Source of the DNA: JAIQFL01 sp035295745 | Lineage (GTDB): Bacteria > Acidobacteriota > Terriglobia > Bryobacterales > Bryobacteraceae | Direction: 5' to 3' | Assembly (NCBI GenBank): GCA_035295745.1 | Contig: DATGIL010000086.1 | Coordinates: 1 to 14,844, forward strand | Length of the DNA stretch: 14,844 bases | Shown: positions 6,287-11,430 of the stretch, piece after piece | Layout: every line of letters starts with the position of its first letter | Position numbering within the stretch: position 1 is the stretch's first letter | The notes under the pieces: generated by a model | Databases searched by the model: none | Seen by the model: the letters and a program-made list of their open reading frames with translations, nothing else | Told to the model about the DNA's origin: nothing | Translations under genes and position numbers: made by a program

Positions 6287-8146
6287 ATGAAGATTATCGG
6301 TACTTTTTTGACGGTATGTGGACTCATGGCGGCTCAGGCGCCGCCGGCTCCGAACCTGGTTCAGCAGCCAACCGAGAACGCAGCCCGGATGGCCGCGGGG
6401 GAAATGCCCCTCTATCGCGTCACCGTGACCCAGCGCACTGCAAAGGCCATCAATTACCGGCACCGCAGCGGCGCAACCAAGATCGATTTCCGCGGAACTG
6501 ACCTCATGCCAATTGCTCGTGGTGAGGCCAAAGTGGAGAGCAAGCAGGGCTACATCGAGATCGAAGTGGAATTCGACGGTTTACAGCCCGCGACGAAACA
6601 GGGATCCGAATACCTGACCTATGTTCTCTGGGCCATCACCCCTGAAGGCCGAACCGCCAACCTGGGCGAGATTCTTCTCAATGGCACCAGGAGCAAGCTC
6701 GACGTAACCACTGAGTTTCAGGTGTTTGGCTTGGTCGTCACCGCGGAACCGTACTATGCGGTCACTCGTCCAAGCGATCTGATTGTTATGGAAAACGTGG
6801 TACGGCCGGATACCAAGGGAAAGATCGAGGAAATCGATGCCAAATACGAGCTCCTGCAGCGCGGTCAATATCAGCGCCTGTCGAATCCCTTGGCGCTGAA
6901 ACTCGATCAGAAGCTGCCGCTGGAACTCTACGAAGCGCGCAACGCCGTTCAGATCGCGCGCGCCGTGGGTGCCGAGCGTTTTGCCACGGAGACTTTTCAG
7001 AAGGCTCAGAAAAGCCTCTCTGAAGCCGAATCCGACCAGGATCGCAAGGCAGGCAGGAAGCCCGTAGCCATGAGCGCCCGAGAAGCGGTGCAGATGGCCG
7101 AAGATTCGCGAGCCATCGCAGTCAAACGCCAGGAAGAAGAGGCTCTGAGCGCCGAGCGGCAACAGTCCGTCGGTCGCGAAATGCGTGCTGAGAGCGGTCG
7201 CGCTGCCGCGGAATCCGAAACCGATCGGGTCACCCGCGACGCCGAGCAGGCGCGAATCCGGGCACAAGCCGAGTCTGATCGCTTGAACCGCGAAAAGGAT
7301 GCGCAAAACGCGTTCTCTCTCGCCGAAGCCGATCGCCTCAGACGCACCAATGACTCCCGCATGGCTGTTGCCACGGCAGAAGTGGATCGCCTGAAGGCCG
7401 AAAACGATACGCGCATGGCGGCTGCCGCGACTGAGGCGAATCAGTTGAAAGTGGAGAACGATGCTCGTGCGGCCAATGCCGCCACTGAAGCGGAGCGTTT
7501 GAAAGCGGTAAACGATACCCGCATGGCCACCGCCGCCACTGAGGCCGAACGCCTGAAAATGGAGAACGACGCTCGCGCGGCCACTGCCGCCTCTGAGGCC
7601 GAACGCCTGAAGCACGAAAATGACGCGCAGCGCGCGGCTAGTCAGGCCGATCTCGATCGCGCCTCAAAGGACAAGGTACAGGCCGAAACCGAGAAGACCG
7701 AACTGCGGGCCCTCCTGCTGAAGCAGTTCAACGCCGTTCTGGAAACCCGCGACACGGCTCGCGGCTTGATCGTGAACATGTCCGATGTCCTCTTCGACAC
7801 TGGAAAATTCACCTTGCGGCCGCTCGCTCGCGAGAAGTTGGCGAAAGTGGCAGGGATCGTCTCAGGGCATCCCGGTCTGAGGCTGGACGTAGAAGGTCAC
7901 ACCGACAGTGTCGGCGGCGATGACTACAACCAGCAGCTCTCGGAACAGCGAGGCGCTTCCGTGCGCGACTACCTGACGCAGGAGGGAATGGCCTCGAATT
8001 CCGTCACGGCGAAAGGCTTCGGCAAAACTCAGCCGGTGGCATCGAATGACACCGCCGAGGGCCGTCAGCTCAATCGTCGAGTGGAACTGGTGATTTCCGG
8101 CGACATAATTGGCACGGATATCGGCGGACCGCCCGCAGTGAAGTAA
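6287..8146 (+). CDS. OmpA-family peptidoglycan-binding protein with long helical stalk
   Basis: The protein has 619 residues. A signal peptide (MKIIGTFLTVCGLMAAQA) is followed by a beta-rich domain of unknown family (about 40-175). Next comes a helical DUF4398-like segment (about 213-305: LYEARNAVQIARAVGAERFATETFQKAQKSL), then a long Ala/Glu/Arg-rich helix with seven 18-residue repeats (327-452). The C-terminal OmpA/MotB domain (about 497-605) has LFDTGKFTL, VEGHTDSVGG and NQQLSEQRGASVRDYL. Asp540 and Arg555, 15 apart, match the OmpA Asp271/Arg286 pair that grips diaminopimelate. The likely role is to tether an envelope structure to peptidoglycan across a rigid spacer. No beta-barrel is visible, so it is not classical OmpA. 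AAAGGA (6277-6282) is the ribosome site. Confidence 0.9.
   Translation: MKIIGTFLTVCGLMAAQAPPAPNLVQQPTENAARMAAGEMPLYRVTVTQRTAKAINYRHRSGATKIDFRGTDLMPIARGEAKVESKQGYIEIEVEFDGLQPATKQGSEYLTYVLWAITPEGRTANLGEILLNGTRSKLDVTTEFQVFGLVVTAEPYYAVTRPSDLIVMENVVRPDTKGKIEEIDAKYELLQRGQYQRLSNPLALKLDQKLPLELYEARNAVQIARAVGAERFATETFQKAQKSLSEAESDQDRKAGRKPVAMSAREAVQMAEDSRAIAVKRQEEEALSAERQQSVGREMRAESGRAAAESETDRVTRDAEQARIRAQAESDRLNREKDAQNAFSLAEADRLRRTNDSRMAVATAEVDRLKAENDTRMAAAATEANQLKVENDARAANAATEAERLKAVNDTRMATAATEAERLKMENDARAATAASEAERLKHENDAQRAASQADLDRASKDKVQAETEKTELRALLLKQFNAVLETRDTARGLIVNMSDVLFDTGKFTLRPLAREKLAKVAGIVSGHPGLRLDVEGHTDSVGGDDYNQQLSEQRGASVRDYLTQEGMASNSVTAKGFGKTQPVASNDTAEGRQLNRRVELVISGDIIGTDIGGPPAVK
7265..7642 (+). 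repeat. Seven 54-bp coding repeats (18-residue helical units)
   Basis: Seven consecutive 18-codon units encode variants of ATEAERLKMENDARAATA, at residues 327-344, 345-362, 363-380, 381-398, 399-416, 417-434 and 435-452. An eighth, degenerate unit follows (QADLDRASKDKVQAETEK). Units four to six are also similar at DNA level. Conserved positions are Glu3, Arg6, Leu7, Lys8, Asn11, Asp12 and Arg14, with small residues elsewhere. Eighteen residues equal five turns at 3.6 residues per turn. Confidence 0.85.
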
Positions 8147-8161
8147 TCGCGAACCAAATCC

Positions 8162-8189
8162 GGGGGCCGGCACGCCGCTTGCGGCCCCC
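8162..8189 (+). terminator. GC-rich stem-loop between OmpA-like and slipin genes
   Basis: GGGGGCCG (8162-8169) pairs perfectly with CGGCCCCC (8182-8189) around a 12-nt loop, 15 bp after the stop codon of the OmpA-type gene. No T run follows (the next bases are GCCCCCGCATCG), so it is not a canonical intrinsic terminator. It may weaken read-through or protect the upstream mRNA 3' end. Confidence 0.4.
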
Positions 8190-8227
8190 GCCCCCGCATC
8201 GCTGAGCGGCGTCGTTGGAGGCGTTCC

Positions 8228-9049
8228 ATGATGATTAACGCTTGGATCATTGTCGCGGTTTTTGTCGTCATCTACTTGCTGTCGTCCATCAAAATCCTCA
8301 GGGAGTATGAACGTGGCGTTGTGTTTCGGCTCGGCCGCGTCCTGCCCCAAGCCAAAGGCCCCGGCATCGTCTTGGTCTTTGCGCCGATTGATCGCCTGGT
8401 GCGCATGTCACTGCGCATCGAGGCGCTGGAAGTGCCCGCTCAGGATGTGGTCACGCGCGATAACGTCACGGTGAAGGTGAACGCCGTGATCTTTTTCCGT
8501 GTGATCGATCCGCGTTTGGCGGTGCTCGAGGTTTCGAATTTTCTCTACGCCACTTCGCAACTGGCCCAGACCACGCTGCGCAGTGTTTTGGGGGAAGCGG
8601 AACTCGATGAGCTATTGAGCCAGCGGGGCAAATTGAATCTGCGCCTGCAGTCTATCCTCGACCAACACACTGCATCGTGGGGCATGAAGGTCACCCTGGT
8701 GGAGGTGAAGCAGGTAGAGTTGGCGGAGCAGATGATCCGCGCCATCGCCCGTCAGGCCGAGGCCGAACGCGAGCGCCGCGCCAAGGTCATCCACGCCGAG
8801 GGCGAGTATCTGGCTGCGGAAAAACTGGCCATGGCCGCGGCGGTCATCCAGCAGCAGCCCGCCGCAATCCAGTTGCGTTATCTGCAAACCCTGGTGGAAA
8901 TCGGTGCCGAGCACAACACCACCATCGTCTTTCCCCTGCCGATCGACCTGATCACTTCCATCACCCAGGTGCTGAATGGCTCGAAGGAGATCGCAGCCCC
9001 GATCGTCCAGGATCGCACACCAGTGGCGGGAACTCTCAACGGTAAGTAA
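8228..9049 (+). CDS. Slipin / stomatin-like SPFH-domain membrane protein
   Basis: The protein has 273 residues. An N-terminal membrane anchor (INAWIIVAVFVVIYLLSSI) is followed by the SPFH/Band 7 domain (about 25-190). Its signatures are KILREYERGVVFRLGRV, GPGIVLVFAPIDRLVRM, EVPAQDVVTRDNVTVKVNAVIFFRV and ATSQLAQTTLRSVLGEAELDELL. A charged coiled-coil segment follows (ARQAEAERERRAKVIHAEGEYLAAEKL), then a hydrophobic Gln/Ala stretch and a C-terminal strand (NTTIVFPLPIDLI). This is the standard slipin/YbbK architecture at about the usual length (roughly 250-280). Slipins form membrane rings or microdomains and are often encoded beside an NfeD protease-like gene; none is visible here. TTGGAGG (8215-8221), about 6 nt before the ATG, fixes the start. 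Confidence 0.92.
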   Translation: MMINAWIIVAVFVVIYLLSSIKILREYERGVVFRLGRVLPQAKGPGIVLVFAPIDRLVRMSLRIEALEVPAQDVVTRDNVTVKVNAVIFFRVIDPRLAVLEVSNFLYATSQLAQTTLRSVLGEAELDELLSQRGKLNLRLQSILDQHTASWGMKVTLVEVKQVELAEQMIRAIARQAEAERERRAKVIHAEGEYLAAEKLAMAAAVIQQQPAAIQLRYLQTLVEIGAEHNTTIVFPLPIDLITSITQVLNGSKEIAAPIVQDRTPVAGTLNGK

Positions 9050-9089
9050 CGTTGGGTGTAATGATCCCAAAGGCAGCTGCAGAGGTTTT

Positions 9090-9233
9090 ATGGAAGAACA
9101 AAAATTGGCTCCGGCGCGCCGGGTATGGGCTTCGTATGGCCTTGTGCTTCTCATTGTGTTGTCTGCCCTTGTTGTAGTCGCGATTCAGGATGCCCGGCTA
9201 GCGAAGGCCGCCGCGCACCCGAAACCGAAATAG
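9090..9233 (+). CDS. Small single-pass membrane protein, 47 aa
   Basis: The ORF begins MEEQKLAPARRVWASYGL and ends AAAHPKPK. It has a basic N-terminal stretch, one strong transmembrane helix (about 14-32, YGLVLLIVLSALVVVAI) and a short Lys/Pro tail. By the positive-inside rule the N-terminus is probably cytoplasmic, though the tail is also basic. AGAGG (9081-9085) lies 4 nt before the ATG. It starts 40 bp after the slipin stop codon with no terminator between, so co-transcription is likely. It is not an NfeD and I recognise no family. The stop codon lies in the loop of a 7-bp inverted repeat (ACCGAAA 9224-9230, TTTCGGT 9240-9246), which could end the transcript. Confidence 0.55.
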   Translation: MEEQKLAPARRVWASYGLVLLIVLSALVVVAIQDARLAKAAAHPKPK

Positions 9234-9362
9234 GAGTTTTTTCGGTGGTCAGAGCAATGCAAGTTGAGGAACGCGAGGGTCGAGTGCACAGGGCGTCTCC
9301 ACGATGGTGCAAAAACACTCGCGACCACGGTATGGGGTTCGCTTATGACGGCGTCTCGCGGG

Positions 9363-9710
9363 CTACGGCAAGCGGACTTGCAATTGTCGCGGATCGCTGG
9401 CGAGCGCCTTCAGGCCAAACGTCTGGCACAGTCCATCAAATTCGTCTTCCCGGAAGCCGCCGAACCTGCCATCGATCGGCAGCGCTAGGGCGTAGAACGC
9501 TTCGCGGCCGGGATCGTAGATGTACAGACAGCCCGACTCCGGGTCCCCCGGAACCATCAACATCAACAGTGCGCCGGTAGAGAAGTCGAGTCGATGAGCG
9601 ATTCTTGCCTCTGCCCGCTTTGCGAATCCTACGATGGCTCGATCCCGGTCGAGTTGATCCAATCCAAAATCCTGTAACCGCAGGACAGCATCGATTTTTA
9701 CTACTTCCAT
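9363..9710 (-). CDS. Hypothetical protein, 115 aa
   Basis: From ATG 9710 the ORF encodes a 115-residue acidic protein starting MEVVKIDAVLRLQDFGLDQL and ending ALASDPRQLQVRLP. No signal peptide or membrane helix is visible. Third codon positions are rich in G and C as in neighbouring genes, and residue use is balanced (LYIYDPGREAFYALALPIDG resembles a beta hairpin), so I think it is translated. An AAAGGAA (9721-9727) lies about 11 nt upstream of the ATG. The frame is open to 9770 but the stretch before 9710 is less protein-like. It is isolated, on the opposite strand to both neighbours. I do not recognise the family. Confidence 0.6.
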   Translation of the reverse strand: MEVVKIDAVLRLQDFGLDQLDRDRAIVGFAKRAEARIAHRLDFSTGALLMLMVPGDPESGCLYIYDPGREAFYALALPIDGRFGGFREDEFDGLCQTFGLKALASDPRQLQVRLP

Positions 9711-9800
9711 TAGGACATCGTTCCTTTCGTGATCCGTGGCACGGACAGCGGGTCCGGTAAATCTGTGCAATCGGCGGGCCGATTCCTGGCACCAATGAAC

Positions 9801-9818
9801 ACTAGGCGACTGCCTAGT
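9801..9818. promoter_or_regulatory. Perfect 7-bp inverted repeat, operator-like
   Basis: ACTAGGC (9801-9807) and GCCTAGT (9812-9818) form a perfect inverted repeat around GACT. It lies about 90 bp upstream of the orphan - strand gene and about 165 bp upstream of the CxC protein gene. No T run follows on either strand, so an operator or RNA hairpin is more likely than a terminator. No regulator is identified. Confidence 0.4.
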
Positions 9819-9900
9819 AGACCTGATGCCCCTGACGAGACGACGATTACAAGAAGGGTTGAATGTCTGCGTTCCTGGGATCGCCGGATACTTGGAGAAA

Positions 9901-9910
9901 GTGCATGCAC
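9901..9910. promoter_or_regulatory. GTGCATGCAC palindrome upstream of CxC protein
   Basis: A perfect 10-bp palindrome sits 74 bp before the ATG at 9984. The 10-mer TGCATGCACA that overlaps it (9902-9911) also occurs at 5471-5480, about 100 bp upstream of the SYLF gene. It could be a shared operator, but a single shared 10-mer is expected by chance in a window this long. Confidence 0.2.
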
Positions 9911-9983
9911 ACGATCGGTCCGTTCAGGATAGCGCAACGCAACCCCGGGTGTCTTTGTTGGCCGCCGAAGGAGAATATTCAAA

Positions 9984-10238
9984 ATGTCGCGAATTTTGCG
10001 TGAGGTTCTTCCTGAGAACGCATCGCCCGAAGAGTCGGTCCATCCGATGATGGTCTATATGTGCGAATGCGGAGCGAAGTGGACCCACTCTCACCAATCG
10101 ATCTGGGACTGTCGTTGCGGCAGGCAATTGGTGAAGAGAAATGGCATCATCCACGTCGCTCTTCGCCAAATGCGGGCGCAAGCGGCAAGAGCGCCCCAAC
10201 TCGTCCGCGCCGTGGCCGCCGCCGACGAGAGCCTGTGA
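9984..10238 (+). CDS. Small CxC/CxC zinc-ribbon-like protein, 84 aa
   Basis: The ORF begins MSRILREVLPENASPEESVH. Cysteines C27-x-C29 and C43-x-C45 are separated by 13 residues, in VYMCECGAKW and WDCRCGRQLV. Two paired CxC or CxCG knuckles typically bind one zinc (rubredoxin/zinc-ribbon style), so a small nucleic-acid or protein-binding module is plausible; the metal is an inference. The tail (59-79) is an Ala/Arg-rich helix. AAGGAG (9968-9973) about 10 nt before the ATG is a strong ribosome site. The TGA stop (10236-10238) lies within the first unit of the downstream repeat array, so the last residues may have been reshaped by the repeat. I recognise no named family. Confidence 0.7.
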   Translation: MSRILREVLPENASPEESVHPMMVYMCECGAKWTHSHQSIWDCRCGRQLVKRNGIIHVALRQMRAQAARAPQLVRAVAAADESL

Positions 10239-10516
10239 TCTGAACTCTGTGGCGCAAACACTCCTGTTTGCCGTCTCGACACTCTTGTCGAGACTTTTCG
10301 GGTGTCCACAAAGTCTAGGGCATCACGAGACCTGTGATCTGAACTCTGTGGCGCAAACACTCCTGTTTGCCGTCTCGACACTCTTGTCGAGACTTTTCGG
10401 GTGTCCACAAAGTCTAGGGCATCACGAGAGCCTGTGATCTGAACTGTGTGGCGCAAACACTCCTGTTTGCCGTCTCGACACTTTTGTCGAGACTTTTCGG
10501 GTGTCCACAAAGTCTG
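10232..10516 (+). repeat. Three tandem ~100-bp double-hairpin repeats
   Basis: Copies lie at 10232-10330 (99 bp), 10331-10430 (100 bp) and 10431-10516 (truncated). The first two are identical over 99 bp. The third has two substitutions (10446 and 10483) and diverges after about 10516. Each copy holds two perfect stem-loops. Hairpin A is GCAAACA-CTCC-TGTTTGC (10254-10271 in copy 1). Hairpin B is GTCTCGACA-CTCT-TGTCGAGAC (10273-10294), followed by TTTT. The substitution at 10483 falls in the hairpin B loop, so the stem is kept. A weaker pairing ATCAC/GTGAT spans the unit junction. No transposase, spacer or flanking target duplication is visible. It resembles an interspersed REP- or MITE-like element duplicated in tandem. 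Confidence 0.9.
10273..10298 (+). terminator. Terminator-like hairpin B in repeat copy 1
   Basis: A perfect 9-bp stem with a CTCT loop is followed by TTTT, 34 bp after the stop codon of the CxC protein gene. It has the shape of a modest intrinsic terminator on the + strand. The same hairpin recurs at about 10372-10397 and 10472-10497, so transcripts entering the array would meet three in series. Confidence 0.55.
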
Positions 10517-10776
10517 CGGCACGAAGGGTTGCCGACGTTGAAAGGCGGTCGAAGTTGGTAAATCTCTACCGGAACTCTCGGGACTTGGAGCACTGGTTCG
10601 TGCGTATACCCGGGACCGGCTGGGCGCGCTTCCCAGCCAAGCCTGACGGCTGGGCCGAACATGCGATCGTCACTTTACCCGCCCAGCAGTACCTGAATCG
10701 AGTGCCACTATGGCTTGCCTTCAACACGGGTCTCTTGGAGTGGATCCAAGAGCTCAACTTGGAACCCGCCGCGTGA
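10501..10776 (+). CDS. Hypothetical Trp-rich small protein, 73-91 aa
   Basis: The frame is open from GTG 10501, which lies in the third repeat copy, and would give 91 residues. A more credible start is TTG 10555, preceded at 9 nt by AAAGG (10541-10545); it gives 73 residues beginning at LVNLYRNSRDLEHWF. The part after that looks like a real folded protein: HWFVRIPGTGWARFPAKPDGWAE and VPLWLAFNTGLLEWIQELN, with five Trp. I see no metal site, membrane helix or signal peptide and do not recognise the family. The 5' end abuts the repeat, so the original start may have been replaced. It ends 12 bp from the convergent response-regulator gene. Its promoter must lie after the hairpins or in the repeat itself, if it is expressed. 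Confidence 0.6.
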   Translation: MSTKSAARRVADVERRSKLVNLYRNSRDLEHWFVRIPGTGWARFPAKPDGWAEHAIVTLPAQQYLNRVPLWLAFNTGLLEWIQELNLEPAA

Positions 10777-10788
10777 TTCGCATCGAAC

Positions 10789-11430
10789 CTATTCGCCCGA
10801 AGTGATGCCGTGCCGGATGGCGTATGCCGTCAGGGCAGCGTCGGTGTGGATCCCCAGCTTCTCGGTGATCTTCTGCTTGTGGAATTCCACCGTCTTCACC
10901 GACACGCCGAGAATTTGTGCGATCTCTTTGCGCACCCGTCCCTCCGCCAACAATTGGAGCACCTCGCGCTGCCTGGCGGTCAGATCGGCGGAGAGCGCCG
11001 TTCGCTGCAAGAAGGCCGGGACCTGGGAGCCGAGGTGTGCCTGAATCATCGAACTAAGGTAGCGCCGTCCACTGTCGACCTCGTGCAGCGCCGTGATCAG
11101 TTCCGTCGCCGCCGATTGCTTCAAGACGTATCCCGATACCCCCGCCTCGAAAGCCGCGGTCACAAAACTCAGGTCCGCGTGCATGGTGAGGATGATCACC
11201 TTCGCGTCGGGGTCGGATTCCATCAGTCGCCGCGCGGCCTCGATGCCGTTCAAGCCGGGCATAGAGATGTCGAGGACGATGAGGTTGGGACGATGTTTCT
11301 CGGCCGCTTCCAAAACCGCCCTCCCGTCGCTGGCCGTCGCCACCACGTCGAATTCCGCTCCCAACAGAGCTTTCAGCCCTTCGAGCAGGATGGTATGGTC
11401 GTCGGCAAGCAACAGCCGTGGCTTGTTCAT
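10789..11430 (-). CDS. NarL/FixJ-family response regulator
   Basis: The protein has 213 residues. The receiver domain (about 4-120) has the acidic pocket D10-D11, phospho-acceptor D54 in NLIVLDISMPG, switch residue T82 in VIILTMHAD and K104 in GYVLKQ. All are intact. A LuxR/GerE-type helix-turn-helix follows (about 149-205: LTARQREVLQLLAEGRVRKEIAQILGVSVKTVEFHKQKI), so it is a DNA-binding transcription factor. Its ATG overlaps the TGA of the kinase gene (ATGA, 11427-11430), which implies translational coupling and makes that kinase the likely phosphodonor. The ribosome site within the kinase 3' end is weak. Target genes cannot be read from the window. Confidence 0.93.
   Translation of the reverse strand: MNKPRLLLADDHTILLEGLKALLGAEFDVVATASDGRAVLEAAEKHRPNLIVLDISMPGLNGIEAARRLMESDPDAKVIILTMHADLSFVTAAFEAGVSGYVLKQSAATELITALHEVDSGRRYLSSMIQAHLGSQVPAFLQRTALSADLTARQREVLQLLAEGRVRKEIAQILGVSVKTVEFHKQKITEKLGIHTDAALTAYAIRHGITSGE

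Larger units (their letters stand above)
9711..9983. other. Intergenic region with palindromes, no clear gene
   Basis: The 273 bp between the divergent genes at 9710 (-) and 9984 (+) contain two perfect inverted repeats, listed separately. A - strand frame (9710-9982) is open, but it has no ribosome site at its ATG and an implausible composition, so I do not call it. No convincing -35/-10 pair is visible on either strand. Confidence 0.5.

Noticed and set aside
6581..7615. Long - strand ORF (344 residues) opposite the OmpA-type gene
   Set aside because: It is an antisense shadow of the Ala/Glu-rich helical repeat. The + strand has signal peptide, recognisable domains and ribosome site.
9125..9580. 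+ strand Cys/Arg-rich ORF overlapping the 47-residue membrane protein
   Set aside because: Composition is typical of an out-of-frame shadow, there is no ribosome site, and it conflicts with the better-supported - strand gene at 9363-9710.
9710..9982. - strand ORF whose TAA overlaps the ATG at 9710 (TAATG)
   Set aside because: It looks like coupled genes, but the upstream frame has no ribosome site at its ATG and an implausible Arg/Ser-rich composition. The overlap is probably chance.
10232..10516. CRISPR array or insertion sequence
   Set aside because: The repeats are ~100 bp with no spacers, and no transposase ORF or terminal inverted repeat pair flanks them.
10091..10522. - strand ORF of 143 residues with an internal protein repeat
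   Set aside because: It is the reverse strand of the ~100-bp repeat array and the CxC gene. Its apparent protein repeat comes from the DNA repeat, and it has no ribosome site or family features.
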